Origin: Paracoccus shanxieyensis
GTDB taxonomy: Bacteria > Pseudomonadota > Alphaproteobacteria > Rhodobacterales > Rhodobacteraceae
Direction of reading: 5' to 3'
Length of the DNA: 64,000 nucleotides
NCBI RefSeq assembly: GCF_009711265.1
Contig: NZ_WMII01000004.1
Coordinates: 124,001 to 188,000 of the forward strand
Positions 11,259 to 21,122 of this stretch are shown piece after piece. Numbering within the stretch: the stretch's first letter is position 1; each line of letters starts with the position of its first letter. Below the pieces are notes generated by a model. The model saw nothing but the letters and a program-made list of their open reading frames with translations. It ran no database searches and was not told where the DNA came from. Position numbers and translations under genes: made by a program.

Positions 11259-12209
11259 TCAGCCGCCTTCCGAGATCCGCCGTTCGATCGCTTCCCAGAT
11301 CAGCGCGGCGGCGTTGATGCCGTCGAACCGCTCCAGCTCCTGAATGCCGGTCGGCGAGGTCACGTTGATCTCGGTCAGCCAGCCGTCGATCACGTCGATG
11401 CCGGTAAAGATCAGCCCCTTTTCGCGCAGGACGGGGCCGATGATCCGGCAGATCTCATGTTCGCGTTCGGTCAGGCCTACCTGTTCGGGGCGACCGCCGA
11501 CATGCATGTTGGACCGCGCCTCGCCCGCCGCGGGAACACGGTTGATCGCGCCGACCGGCTGGCCGTCGACCAGAATGATGCGCTTGTCGCCCTTGACCAC
11601 CGCAGGCAGGTATTTCTGCGCAATGATCGGCTCACGGCTGATGGCGGTGAAGGTTTCGATCAGCGAGGACAGGTTCGGATCCTCGGGCCGCAGATGAAAG
11701 ACCCCCGCCCCGCCATTTCCGTAAAGCGGTTTGACGATGATGTCGCCATGCCGCTGCCGGAACGCCCGGATCTGCGCCAGATCGCGGGAAATCAGCGTCG
11801 GCGGCGTCAGGTCGGGGAAATCCAGCACCAGCAGCTTTTCGGGGCAGTTGCGCACCCAGAACGGATCGTTGACGACGAAGGTCTGGGGATGTACCCGGTC
11901 CAGCAGATGGGTGTTGGTGATATAGCCCATGTCGAAGGGCGGATCCTGCCGCAGCCAGACCACGTCGAATTCCGTCAGATCGACATCGGCCCATTCGCCA
12001 AAGCTGACATGATTGCCCTGCTCGCGCCGCAAACTCATGGGGCGACCACGCGCGATGACCCGGCCTTCGACATAGGTCAGTTTGTTGGCGGTGTATTGAA
12101 ACAGCCGGTGCCCGCGCGTCTCTGCCTCAAGCCCAAGACGGAAGGTGCTGTCGGCCTGGATCGAGACGTTCTCGATCGGATCCATCTGCAGCGCGACGTA
12201 AAGACTCAT
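11259..12209 (-). CDS. gshB: glutathione synthetase
   Basis: A 316-residue ATP-grasp enzyme that joins gamma-glutamylcysteine and glycine to form glutathione. Family segments are LQMDPIENV at the start, [24 protein letters not shown], the ATP-grasp loop [13 protein letters not shown], and [12 protein letters not shown] near the C-terminus. It is the last gene of the minus-strand block rsmI-yraN-gshB, 70 bp after yraN, a conserved order in alphaproteobacteria. Confidence 0.96.
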   Translation of the reverse strand: MSLYVALQMDPIENVSIQADSTFRLGLEAETRGHRLFQYTANKLTYVEGRVIARGRPMSLRREQGNHVSFGEWADVDLTEFDVVWLRQDPPFDMGYITNTHLLDRVHPQTFVVNDPFWVRNCPEKLLVLDFPDLTPPTLISRDLAQIRAFRQRHGDIIVKPLYGNGGAGVFHLRPEDPNLSSLIETFTAISREPIIAQKYLPAVVKGDKRIILVDGQPVGAINRVPAAGEARSNMHVGGRPEQVGLTEREHEICRIIGPVLREKGLIFTGIDVIDGWLTEINVTSPTGIQELERFDGINAAALIWEAIERRISEGG

Positions 12210-12279
12210 GCGATCAACTCCGCCTTGGTTTGGCGCGAGTTGTGGCCCGACAGGACCGCCATTGCAAGCGCGCCGCCCC

Positions 12280-12651
12280 TCAGGCCGAGCCGAAGGCGTT
12301 TTCGATCACCTGAACACGGCCCGTAGCGTCGACCAAGGCCGCGTCGAACCGCATCAGCGTCAGCAGGCCCTGCGCAAGGCCAGTGCAGAATTCAAGCGCG
12401 GCGTTGCAGATGCGGTCCATCTGCCGCCGGTCGATCCGTTCGGCAGCGCGGGCATGGCTGGATGATGCCTTCACCTCGACGAAGACATATTCGTCGCCGC
12501 GCTGCATGATCAGATCGATCTCACCGCATGAGCCGCGCCAGCGCGACGCGATGGGGGCATAACCGCGGGACACATAGTCCCGGCAGACCGACTCTTCGCC
12601 CATCAAACCGGCGGAATAGGCCTTTTGACCGCGGCGCACGCGTTGCATCAC
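12280..12651 (-). CDS. YraN family (UPF0102) nuclease-fold protein
   Basis: A 123-residue protein of the YraN/UPF0102 family. The restriction-endonuclease-like core is visible in [33 protein letters not shown], followed by VFVEVKAS, giving the E...EIDLI...EVK metal-binding pattern. Its cellular substrate is not known. The start codon overlaps the rsmI stop by 4 bp (ATGA). The position beside rsmI is very widely conserved. Confidence 0.9.
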   Translation of the reverse strand: MMQRVRRGQKAYSAGLMGEESVCRDYVSRGYAPIASRWRGSCGEIDLIMQRGDEYVFVEVKASSSHARAAERIDRRQMDRICNAALEFCTGLAQGLLTLMRFDAALVDATGRVQVIENAFGSA

Positions 12652-13541
12652 TGTTTCGCCTCCTTCAATTCAACCGCCAGCGCGTAGATATCGCGCCGGG
12701 GCAACCCAAACCTTGCCGCGACCTGCGCCGCCGCCTCTTTGACCGGCATCTGGTCGAGCAGCGCTGCCAGGGCACCGCGCAGATCGTCCTCCCCGACCTG
12801 TTTCGGTTCGGGATGGCCGAACAGCACCACGACCTCACCGCGCAGACCTTCGTCGGGGATCTGCGCCAGCAGGTCCTGCGCCGTGCCGCGCAGCACTTCT
12901 TCAAACTTCTTCGTCAATTCCCGACAAATCACCGTAGCTCGATTCGGTTCAACCTCGCACAAATTCTCCAATAATTGCCTAACGCGCCTTGGGCTTTCAA
13001 AGGCGATGACGGTTGCCTCGGCTTCGATCCAGCTTGCGATCCAGCGTTTGCGCGCGCCTGCAGCATTGGGCGAAAAGCCCACGAACAGGAAACGGTCGCT
13101 GGGCAGGCCCGAAACCGACAGCCCCGCCAGCGCGGCAGAGGGCCCCGGCAGCGCCCGCACCACCAGCCCCTCGCCGATCACGTCGCGCGCCAGCCGGTAA
13201 CCCGGATCGGCAACCAGCGGCGTGCCGGCGTCCGAGGCATAGGCCACTGACAGGCCCTGATGCAGCGCCGCAAGAATCGCGGGCCTTGCGCGATCGGCAT
13301 TATGGTCGTGATAGGCTATCAGCCGGCGCCCGCGCAGCGGAATGCCGTGGATGTCCAGCAGATGGCGCAGATTGCGCGTATCCTCGGCTGCCAGCACATC
13401 CGCCGCGTTCAGAACGTCCAGCGCCCGCAGCGTGATGTCGCGGGCCGAGCCGATGGGCGTGGCCACCAGATGCAGCGCCGCCTCTGGCCGGTCGGCGGAA
13501 ATCGACAGCGCCAGTTTGCGGGCCTCCTGCATCTCATTCAT
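12648..13541 (-). CDS. rsmI: 16S rRNA 2'-O-ribose C1402 methyltransferase RsmI
   Basis: A 297-residue SAM-dependent methyltransferase of the tetrapyrrole-methylase fold that modifies C1402 of 16S rRNA. Motifs are LHLVATPIGSARDITLRALDVL, AEDTRNLRHLL, YASDAGTPLVADPGYRL and ALPGPSA. The ATG at 13541 has AAAGGA upstream, and MNEMQEA leads into the core. An earlier in-frame start would add an unrelated peptide. It is divergent from the LpoA-like gene, so both promoters lie in 13542-13654. Confidence 0.95.
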   Translation of the reverse strand: MNEMQEARKLALSISADRPEAALHLVATPIGSARDITLRALDVLNAADVLAAEDTRNLRHLLDIHGIPLRGRRLIAYHDHNADRARPAILAALHQGLSVAYASDAGTPLVADPGYRLARDVIGEGLVVRALPGPSAALAGLSVSGLPSDRFLFVGFSPNAAGARKRWIASWIEAEATVIAFESPRRVRQLLENLCEVEPNRATVICRELTKKFEEVLRGTAQDLLAQIPDEGLRGEVVVLFGHPEPKQVGEDDLRGALAALLDQMPVKEAAAQVAARFGLPRRDIYALAVELKEAKQ

Positions 13542-13654
13542 CTGCCGGTCCTTTCGTTCGGGCGCGGGCCATCCGCGCAAGTTGCCAACCCCCGGATATG
13601 CCAATAACCTGCTGCCGTTAAGTCCCCAGTCCCCCAGTCACAGGGAATCATGCC

Positions 13655-14851
13655 ATGACCGCAAAGACCACGATCCGCGGCAGCTTCAGTCTGCGCCGCC
13701 CCTTCGCGCGTATCGCCGCCATAGCCTCGGCCCTTGTGCTTGCCGCCTGCGAACCCATCCAGACCGGCGCCAGCAGCGGGTCCACCGGGCAGTCCATCGA
13801 CCCCTCGCAGCCGGTGCAGGTCGCCCTGCTGGTTCCGGGCGGAGCGCCCGATCTGGACTGGCTGGCCCGGTCGCTGACCAACTCGGCCCGGATGGCGGCT
13901 GCGGATGCGCAGGGGGCGACGATCGACGTGCGGGTCTATAACGCAGGCTCGGATCCCGCCACGGCGGTGGCGCAGGCGACGCAGGCCGCCGATCAGGGCG
14001 CCAAGATCATCCTTGGCCCGCTGTTCGCCGACAGCGCCAATGCCGTCGGCAATGCCATGGCCCCGCGCGGCATCAATGTGCTGTCCTTTTCCAACAATGC
14101 CGATATCGCAGGCGGCAACGTCTTCGTGCTGGGCAATACCTTTGCCAATACCGCGAACCGGCTGGTGAAATACGCCAAGGATACCGGCCGCCGCCGCATC
14201 ATGGTCGTGGCCGAGGACGACGCGGCAGGCCAGATCGGCGCGCAGGCCATCCAGCAGGCGATCCAGCGCAACGGCGTGGTGATGGCCGGCATGGCCGTCC
14301 ACCCCGTCTCGCGCGAGGGGATCGACGGCGTGATCCCGAACATCCAGCAGGCGGCACAGTCGGGCAATGTCGACGCGATCTTCATGACCGCCAATCAGGG
14401 CGCGGTGCTGCCCTATCTGACCGACGGGCTGGCCAATGCGGGCGTGACCTCGGCCACAGTGCAGATGATGGGCCTGACGCGCTGGGACCAGCCCTCGGAA
14501 CGGCTTGGCCTGCGCGGCATCCAAGGCGGCTGGTTCGCCCTGCCCGACAACAGCATGAAAGCGCAGTTCGAGCAGCGCTACCGCTCGGCCTATGGCGAGG
14601 CGCCGCATGATCTAGCCTCGCTGTCCTATGACGGTGTGGCCGCCATCGCGGCGCTGGTGCGGGCGGGCAAGCGCAATGCGCTGACCACGGCGGGTCTGAC
14701 CCAGAATGCCGGGTTTGCCGGCGTCACCGGCGCGTTCCGGCTGAACCGCGACGGCACCAATGACCGCGCCCTGTCCGTCGCGACCATCACCGGCGGTCGG
14801 GTGCAGATCCTTGATCCCGCGCCGAAAAGCTTCGGCGGCAGCGGGTTCTGA
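13655..14851 (+). CDS. LpoA-like penicillin-binding protein activator lipoprotein
   Basis: A 398-residue lipoprotein with a basic N-terminus, a hydrophobic stretch and a lipobox ending at C32 (LVLAAC). The mature part has a periplasmic binding-protein type I fold: VALLVPGGAPD, LGPLFADSANAV, and a receptor-like second lobe. Homologues (LppC/LpoA family) anchor in the outer membrane and activate PBP1A. Alphaproteobacterial members are annotated as penicillin-binding protein activators, although direct evidence there is thin. It is divergent from rsmI and is followed 2 bp later by glnD. Confidence 0.85.
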   Translation: MTAKTTIRGSFSLRRPFARIAAIASALVLAACEPIQTGASSGSTGQSIDPSQPVQVALLVPGGAPDLDWLARSLTNSARMAAADAQGATIDVRVYNAGSDPATAVAQATQAADQGAKIILGPLFADSANAVGNAMAPRGINVLSFSNNADIAGGNVFVLGNTFANTANRLVKYAKDTGRRRIMVVAEDDAAGQIGAQAIQQAIQRNGVVMAGMAVHPVSREGIDGVIPNIQQAAQSGNVDAIFMTANQGAVLPYLTDGLANAGVTSATVQMMGLTRWDQPSERLGLRGIQGGWFALPDNSMKAQFEQRYRSAYGEAPHDLASLSYDGVAAIAALVRAGKRNALTTAGLTQNAGFAGVTGAFRLNRDGTNDRALSVATITGGRVQILDPAPKSFGGSGF

Positions 14852-14853
14852 AC

Positions 14854-17664
14854 TTGGCCAAGACCGTCCCCGACAAGACGCCACAAAGCGCCCCGGCATT
14901 GCCCGGGGCGAATTCCTTGTTCTCGCCTGCCGAATTCCTGCCCTGGCTGGACAGCCAGCTGGCGGGTTGCGCCGACCCGCGCGAGGTGCGCGCCCGCTCG
15001 GTCGCGATCCTGTCGCAGGCCCGCAGCGATGCCATGGCCGATATCGTCGCGGGCTTTCGCAGCCATCCCCGCGCCGCGCGCGAAACCGTGCGCGCCGTGG
15101 CCAGCCTGACCGATGCCGTGGTGACGGCGGTCCATCACGTCGCCACCACCATCCTGCATCCGCAGCAAAACCCCACCGATGCCGAAAAGCTGTCGGTGCT
15201 GGCCATCGGCGGCTATGGCCGCGCCGAGATGGCGCCGCAATCGGATGTGGATCTGCTGTTCCTGACGCCGTGGAAGGTCTCGGGCTGGGCGGAAAGCGTC
15301 GTGGAATCGATGCTGTATATGCTGTGGGACCTGAAGCTGAAGGTCGGGCAGTCCACCCGCTCGATCGACGATTGCCTGCGGCTGGGCGCGGGTGACATCA
15401 CCATCCGCACCAGCCTTCTGGAACACCGACTGGTCTGCGGCTATGCCACCCCCGCCGAAAGCCTGCGCGAGCGGCTGTGGACCGAGCTTTTCGACAATTC
15501 GGTGCCGGAATTCATCGAGGCGAAGCTGGCCGAACGCGCCGAGCGTCACCGCCGCCAAGGCGGCCAGCGCTATGTGCTGGAACCCAACGTCAAGGAAGGC
15601 AAAGGCGGGCTGCGCGACCTGCAGACGCTGTACTGGATCGCGAAATACATCCACCGCGTCGACCGCGCCGTCGAACTGGTGGATCTGGGCTTTTTTACCC
15701 GCGACGAACACCTGACCTTCTGGCGGGCCGAGGATTTCCTGTGGGCCGTGCGCTGCAACATGCATCTGATCGCCGGTCGCCCGGTCGAACAGCTGACCTT
15801 CGACATGCAGGTCGAGGTGGCCCATGCCATGGGCTATCGCGATCAGGGCGGACGCCGGGCGGTCGAGATTTTCATGCAGGAATATTTCACCCATGCCACC
15901 CGTGTGGGCGAGTTGACGCGGGTGTTTCTGGTCGCGCTGGAAGGGCGGCATCTGTATAAGGCGCCGATCCTTGGCACGCTGTTTTCCCGCCGCAAACGCG
16001 CAAAGCCCGGCTTCCGGCTGGATCAGGGACGGCTGAACTATACCGACGAAGCCAGCTTCCTTGCCGATCCGCTGAACATGCTTCTGGTATTCGAGGAAAC
16101 GCTGCGCCTGCAGGTGCTGCTGCATCCCGATGTGATGCGCGCGGTCGCGGCCAATCTGAAGCTGATCGACGACCGCCTGCGCCAGGACCCCGAGGCGGTG
16201 CGGATCTTTCTGGACCTGCTGCTGAAACACGGCAATCCCGAACGCTCGTTGCGGCGCATGAACGAACTGGGCGTGCTGGGGGCCTTTATTCCGGAATTCG
16301 CGCCCATCGTCGCGATGATGCAGTTCAACGTCTATCACCACTATACGGTCGACGAACATTCCATCCAATGCGTTGCCGCCCTGTCGGCCATCGAACGTGG
16401 CGAGGTGATTGACGATCTGCCGGTGGTCTCGCGCATCATGCAGGGCCGGATCAACCGCCGCGTCATCTATCTGGCGGTGCTGTTTCACGATATCGGCAAG
16501 GGCCGGGCCGAGGATCACTCGATCCTTGGCGCGCGGCTGGCGCGGCGCATCTGCACCCGCTTCGGCCTGCCCACCGATGAGATCGAAACCATCGAATGGC
16601 TGATCCGCAACCACCTGCTGATGTCGGACGTGGCGCAGAAACGCGACATTGCCGATCCCCGCACCCTGCGCGATTTCGCCAAGGCGGTGAAAAGCACGCG
16701 GCGGCTGGAACTGCTGCTGGTGCTGACCGTCTGTGACATTCGCGGCGTCGGTCCCGGCACATGGAACAACTGGAAGGCCATGCTGCTGCGCAAGCTGCAT
16801 GCCGAAACCGAACGCGCGCTGAAAAGCGGGCTTGAGGAGATCAATCGCGACCGCCGCATCGGCGAAGCCAAGCGCTCGCTGCGCCATTTGCTTTCGGCCC
16901 GCAACTGGGACGCCCGCGCCACCAAGGCCGAACTTGGCCGCCATTACGACAATTACTGGCCGGGCCTGCCCACCGAGACGCAGGCGGTCTTTGCGGAATT
17001 GCTGCGCGGTCTGGGCGATGACCAGATCCGCATCGACCTGCATCCCGATACCGACCGCGACGCGACCCGCGCGGCCTTCGTGCTGGCCGATCATCCGGGC
17101 ATCTTCTCGCGGCTGGCGGGGGCCTTGGCGCTGGTCGGTGCAAACGTGGTGGACGCGCGCACCTATACGACGCGCGACGGCTTTGCCACCGCCGTCTTCT
17201 GGTTGCAGGATGGCGACGGCCACCCCTATGACGCCGACCGCCTGCCCCGTCTGCGCAAGATGATCGAACGCACGCTGTCGGGCGAAATCGTCGCGCGCGA
17301 GGCCTTGGCCGGACGCGACAAGCCGAAGAAACGCGAAAGCGCCTTCCGCTTCCCGACGCATGTGAATTTCGACAACGAGGCCTCGGATGTCTATACCGTC
17401 ATCGAGGTGGATACCCGCGACCGGCCCGGCCTGCTTTACGATCTGACGCGGACCCTTGCGGAAAGCCATATCCAGATCGCCAGCGCCGTGATCGCCACCT
17501 TTGGCGCGCAGGTCGTCGATACATTCTATGTCAAGGACATGTTCGGCCTGAAACTGCACCAGCAGCAGCGCCGCGACACCCTGTCCCGCAAATTGCAACA
17601 AGCGATCAAGGACGGTGCCGAGCGCGCCGAAAAGGCCGAGCGCCCCCTTGGCGGCGCGTTCTGA
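14854..17664 (+). CDS. glnD: bifunctional PII uridylyltransferase/uridylyl-removing enzyme
   Basis: A 936-residue nitrogen sensor that uridylylates PII when glutamine is low and reverses this when glutamine is high. The nucleotidyltransferase motif GGYGRAEMAPQSDVD is at residues 119-133. The HD domain (VLFHDIGKGRAEDHS) is near residue 545. Two ACT domains sit at the C-terminus (around HPGIFSRLAGALAL and DRPGLLYDLTRTLAE). I use the TTG at 14854 because the frame has no ATG until about residue 61 and the TTG lies 2 bp after the preceding stop, which fits translational coupling. murJ follows after 10 bp. Confidence 0.95.
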   Translation: MAKTVPDKTPQSAPALPGANSLFSPAEFLPWLDSQLAGCADPREVRARSVAILSQARSDAMADIVAGFRSHPRAARETVRAVASLTDAVVTAVHHVATTILHPQQNPTDAEKLSVLAIGGYGRAEMAPQSDVDLLFLTPWKVSGWAESVVESMLYMLWDLKLKVGQSTRSIDDCLRLGAGDITIRTSLLEHRLVCGYATPAESLRERLWTELFDNSVPEFIEAKLAERAERHRRQGGQRYVLEPNVKEGKGGLRDLQTLYWIAKYIHRVDRAVELVDLGFFTRDEHLTFWRAEDFLWAVRCNMHLIAGRPVEQLTFDMQVEVAHAMGYRDQGGRRAVEIFMQEYFTHATRVGELTRVFLVALEGRHLYKAPILGTLFSRRKRAKPGFRLDQGRLNYTDEASFLADPLNMLLVFEETLRLQVLLHPDVMRAVAANLKLIDDRLRQDPEAVRIFLDLLLKHGNPERSLRRMNELGVLGAFIPEFAPIVAMMQFNVYHHYTVDEHSIQCVAALSAIERGEVIDDLPVVSRIMQGRINRRVIYLAVLFHDIGKGRAEDHSILGARLARRICTRFGLPTDEIETIEWLIRNHLLMSDVAQKRDIADPRTLRDFAKAVKSTRRLELLLVLTVCDIRGVGPGTWNNWKAMLLRKLHAETERALKSGLEEINRDRRIGEAKRSLRHLLSARNWDARATKAELGRHYDNYWPGLPTETQAVFAELLRGLGDDQIRIDLHPDTDRDATRAAFVLADHPGIFSRLAGALALVGANVVDARTYTTRDGFATAVFWLQDGDGHPYDADRLPRLRKMIERTLSGEIVAREALAGRDKPKKRESAFRFPTHVNFDNEASDVYTVIEVDTRDRPGLLYDLTRTLAESHIQIASAVIATFGAQVVDTFYVKDMFGLKLHQQQRRDTLSRKLQQAIKDGAERAEKAERPLGGAF

Positions 17665-17674
17665 AAGACGACCC

Positions 17675-19219
17675 ATGCAACCGATCAGACTTATCCGCGG
17701 CTTTCTTTCGGTCGGAGCGTGGACGCTGGCCAGCCGCCTTGTGGGCTTTGTCCGCGATGTGATGATCGCGGCCTATCTGGGCACGGGGCCGGTGGCGCAG
17801 GCCTATCTGGTGGCCTTCACCCTGCCCAACATGTTCCGCCGCTTCTTTGCCGAAGGCGCGTTCAACACCGCCTTCGTGCCGATGTTTTCCAAACGGCTCG
17901 AGGCCGGGGACAATCCGCGCAGCTTTGCCGAAGAGGCGTTTTCGGGCCTGTTCTCGGTCGTGCTGGTGGTGTCGCTGATCGCGCATCTGGCGATGCCGTG
18001 GCTGGTCTATGCCATGGCCGCGGGCTTCAAGGGCGATGAGCGGTTTGATCTGGCGGTGATCTATGGCCGCATCTGCTTTCCCTATATCCTGTTCATCTCG
18101 TTGACGGCGCTGCTGTCGGGGCTGTTGAATGCGGGCGGGCGGTTCATGGCGGCGGCGGCAGCGCCGGTGCTGATGAATTTCGTGCTGATCGCCGCGATGC
18201 TGCTGGCCGACCGCAATGGCTGGGACATGGGCATGGCGATGGCATGGTCCACGCCGGTTTCGGGCATCGCGCAACTGTTCACCGTCTGGTGGGCGGCCAA
18301 GCGCATGGGCTTTGCGCTGCGCCTGCGCCGCCCGCGCCTGTCGCCCGACATGCGCCGCCTGCTGGCTGTGGCCGCGCCTGCGGTGCTGGCGGGGGGCGTC
18401 GTGCAGGTCAATCTGCTGGTGGGGCGTCAGGTCGGATCGTTTTTCGACGGCGCGATCGCCTGGCTGACCAATGCCGACCGGCTGTATCAGCTGCCGTTGG
18501 GCGTCGTCGGCATCGCCATCGGCATCGTTCTGCTGCCCGACATATCGCGCCGGTTGAAGGCCGAGGATACCGTGGGCGGGCGCTATGCCTATAACCGCGC
18601 CACCGAATTTGCGCTGTTTCTGACCGTGCCCGCCGCCGTCGCGCTGATGGTGGCCAGCTATCCGCTGATCTCGGTCCTGTTCCAGCGCGGTGCCTTCCTT
18701 AAGGCCGATGTCGGCCCGACCGCGCTGGCCTTGGCGATCTATGGCGCGGGCCTGCCGGCCTTCGTGCTGCAAAAGGTGCTGCAACCGCTGTATTTCGCCC
18801 GCGAAGACACCCGCCGCCCGTTCCGCTTTGCCGTCTGGTCGATGGTGGTGAACGCGGTCATGGCGCTGGGGCTTGCGCCGGTGATCGGCTTTTCCGCCGC
18901 AGCCCTTGGCACCACCATCGCGGGCTGGACCATGGCGCTGCAACTGTGGCAGGGCACGCGCACCTACGGCGAGGCTGCGGCCTTCGACGACCGCCTGCGC
19001 CAGCGCCTGCCGCGCATCGTCGCGGCCTCGGTCGCGATGGGCGTGGTGATCTGGGGGCTGATGCAGGCGCTGGGGGGGATGCTGTATCAGCCCGGCACGC
19101 GGTATCTGGCGCTGCTGGCGCTGGTCACGGGCGGCATGGCCGCCTATGCGGTCGCGGGCGTGGCGCTTGGCGCGTTCCGGCCCAGCGACCTGAAAGCCGG
19201 GCTGCGGCGTCAGCGCTGA
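17675..19219 (+). CDS. murJ: lipid II flippase MurJ
   Basis: A 514-residue polytopic membrane protein of the MOP superfamily that moves lipid II across the inner membrane. The N-terminus has the family segment TLASRLVGFVRDVMIAAYLGTG, followed by FTLPNMFRRFFAEGAFNTAFVP. About 14 hydrophobic helices can be traced. I chose the ATG at 17675 (MQPIRLIRGF) because it opens onto the first helix; an earlier in-frame codon lies inside glnD. The 3' end overlaps the convergent rhomboid-like gene by 10 bp. Confidence 0.95.
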   Translation: MQPIRLIRGFLSVGAWTLASRLVGFVRDVMIAAYLGTGPVAQAYLVAFTLPNMFRRFFAEGAFNTAFVPMFSKRLEAGDNPRSFAEEAFSGLFSVVLVVSLIAHLAMPWLVYAMAAGFKGDERFDLAVIYGRICFPYILFISLTALLSGLLNAGGRFMAAAAAPVLMNFVLIAAMLLADRNGWDMGMAMAWSTPVSGIAQLFTVWWAAKRMGFALRLRRPRLSPDMRRLLAVAAPAVLAGGVVQVNLLVGRQVGSFFDGAIAWLTNADRLYQLPLGVVGIAIGIVLLPDISRRLKAEDTVGGRYAYNRATEFALFLTVPAAVALMVASYPLISVLFQRGAFLKADVGPTALALAIYGAGLPAFVLQKVLQPLYFAREDTRRPFRFAVWSMVVNAVMALGLAPVIGFSAAALGTTIAGWTMALQLWQGTRTYGEAAAFDDRLRQRLPRIVAASVAMGVVIWGLMQALGGMLYQPGTRYLALLALVTGGMAAYAVAGVALGAFRPSDLKAGLRRQR

Positions 19220-19938
19220 CGGATCTGGCGCATGACGCGCCCGATGCCGCCGGGGATCAGCACGAAGGACAGAAGGAAGCCGGTGGCAAAGCCCGCCACC
19301 TCGGCGATCCATGTGGTATTGCCGCTTTGGAACAGGATGGCAAAGACCAGCTGAAACGCCAGCAACATGCCGATCAGCGTGAAGGCCCGCATCCGGTTGG
19401 CGTTTTCCTGTCCCAGCCGCGTCCACAGCAGGAAGGTGAAGGCGCCGACAAAGCCATAGACCGCCGGATAGCCGCCGATCAGCGGCTGAAAGCGGAACTG
19501 CGGCAGCAGCGCCACGACCAGCGTATAGACCAGCGCGCCGCCGATGGCCGAGCCGAAGAACAGTGCCAGCACCGCCCAGGGCCGGAACTGCCCGGCCAGC
19601 AGATTGCCCAGTGCCAGCGCAAAGACGATGACGAACAGCGCGTGCATGAAGGACAGATGCACAAAGGAATAGCTGAGGATGCGATAGGCATATTCCAGCA
19701 CGAAAACGCCATGCTGCACCATCTGAATGACCATCTGCGGGATGAAGGCCGTGCGTTCGACCGCGATCTGGCGCATGGCAAGGCCAGCCCCCGGCCCGCC
19801 GCCGCCCGCAAAGCCAAGCTGCGCCAGCCCGAAGACCACCTCGCAGGCGACCATGGGCAGGATCAGCGCCCAGACCACCGCGGGCACCGGGTTCAGCGGC
19901 GATTCATCGTATCCTTGGCGCATCCTTGCCTCATCCAT
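19210..19938 (-). CDS. rhomboid-fold membrane protein lacking the catalytic dyad
   Basis: A 242-residue polytopic protein with a rhomboid layout: the L1-loop/first His region [14 protein letters not shown] (residues 89-102), a Gly-rich helix [12 protein letters not shown], the active-site helix, and a final [12 protein letters not shown] helix. In active rhomboids the fourth helix carries GxSG; here it reads GGYPAVYG (155-162), with Tyr157 where Ser is expected. The usual His of the last helix is Glu213. It should therefore be an inactive, iRhom-like member. The start at 19938 ([10 protein letters not shown]) is chosen by fold; another ATG exists at 19923. Confidence 0.8.
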   Translation of the reverse strand: MDEARMRQGYDESPLNPVPAVVWALILPMVACEVVFGLAQLGFAGGGGPGAGLAMRQIAVERTAFIPQMVIQMVQHGVFVLEYAYRILSYSFVHLSFMHALFVIVFALALGNLLAGQFRPWAVLALFFGSAIGGALVYTLVVALLPQFRFQPLIGGYPAVYGFVGAFTFLLWTRLGQENANRMRAFTLIGMLLAFQLVFAILFQSGNTTWIAEVAGFATGFLLSFVLIPGGIGRVMRQIRQR

Positions 19939-20032
19939 TGGGGCGCATCCGCCCTGCATTTCCTGCGGGCTGTTGCGCCCGACCAGCGCAAGGGGTAAGC
20001 CAGCGCACGGGTTTTTCCAAGCAGGTAGTGCC

Positions 20033-21052
20033 ATGACCACCCCTTTCGCCAAGCGCATCTTCTCTGGCATCCAGCCCTCGGGCGGGTTGACGCTGGGCAA
20101 CTATCTGGGCGCGCTGAAACGCTTTGCGGAATATCAGGGCAAGGGGGCCGAGACGATCTATTGCGTCGTGGACCTGCACGCGATCACCGTCTGGCAGGAT
20201 CCCGAAAAGCTGCGCCACAACACGCGCGAGGTGGCGGCGGCCTTTCTGGCCTCGGGTGTGGATCCCGATGTCTCGGTCCTCTTCAACCAGAGCCAGGTCA
20301 GCCAGCATGCCGAACTGGCATGGCTGTTCAACACCGTGGCCCGCGTCGGCTGGATGTATCGGATGACCCAGTTCAAGGACAAGGCGGGCAAGAACAGCGA
20401 AAACTCCTCGCTGGGTCTCTTGGCCTATCCCTCGCTGATGGCGGCCGACATTCTGGCCTATCACGCGACGGCGGTACCCGTGGGCGAGGATCAGAAGCAG
20501 CATCTGGAACTGACCCGCGACATCGCCGCCAAGTTCAACCACGATTACGGGCAGGACTTCTTCCCGATCACCGAACCGCTGATCGAAGGCACGGCGACCC
20601 GCGTGATGTCCTTGCGGGACGGAGCCAAGAAGATGTCGAAATCCGACCCCTCGGACGCGGCGCGGATCAATCTGACCGACGATGCCGACACCATCGCGCA
20701 GAAGATCCGCAAGGCCCGCACCGATGCCGATCCGCTGCCCGGCAGCATGGACGGCCTGAAGGACCGCCCCGAGGCCCGCAATCTGGTCAATATCTATGCC
20801 GCGCTGTCGGGCGAAACCGCCGATCAGGTTCTGTCCCGGTTCGAGGGTCAGGGCTTTGGCGCCTTCAAGCCCGCCCTTGCCGAGGTCGCGGTCGAGATCA
20901 TGGCCCCGATCACCGCCCGGATGAGCCAGTTCATGGCCGATCCGGCGGAAATCGACCGCATCCTTGGCCGTGGCTCGGATCAGGCAGCGGCCATCGCAGG
21001 CCCCATCGTCGAGCGCACAAAAGAGATCATGGGGATGATCCGCTCACGTTAA
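20033..21052 (+). CDS. trpS: tryptophan-tRNA ligase
   Basis: A 339-residue class I aminoacyl-tRNA synthetase. The HIGH-equivalent motif is in [18 protein letters not shown] at the N-terminus, and the KMSKS loop is present as [18 protein letters not shown] and the NQSQV segment fit bacterial TrpRS. The ATG at 20033 is selected because [12 protein letters not shown] matches the usual TrpRS beginning; the frame stays open upstream but that part is unrelated. It is divergent from the rhomboid-like gene. Confidence 0.97.
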   Translation: MTTPFAKRIFSGIQPSGGLTLGNYLGALKRFAEYQGKGAETIYCVVDLHAITVWQDPEKLRHNTREVAAAFLASGVDPDVSVLFNQSQVSQHAELAWLFNTVARVGWMYRMTQFKDKAGKNSENSSLGLLAYPSLMAADILAYHATAVPVGEDQKQHLELTRDIAAKFNHDYGQDFFPITEPLIEGTATRVMSLRDGAKKMSKSDPSDAARINLTDDADTIAQKIRKARTDADPLPGSMDGLKDRPEARNLVNIYAALSGETADQVLSRFEGQGFGAFKPALAEVAVEIMAPITARMSQFMADPAEIDRILGRGSDQAAAIAGPIVERTKEIMGMIRSR

Positions 21053-21122
21053 AGCGATCAATTAATTCAACCATTTCCGCATGGGGCGTGTTAGCATGGC
21101 CCATGCACCCACGGATTTTCAG

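Noticed and set aside
14626-17676. Open frame of about 1000 codons on the minus strand
   Set aside because: It is antisense to glnD, whose domains are unmistakable. The translated sequence is His/Arg/Gln-rich, typical of antisense frames in GC-rich genes.
21053-21122. SAM-type riboswitch upstream of the homocysteine methyltransferase
   Set aside because: Only about 70 bp are available and I see no matching stem or pseudoknot pattern.
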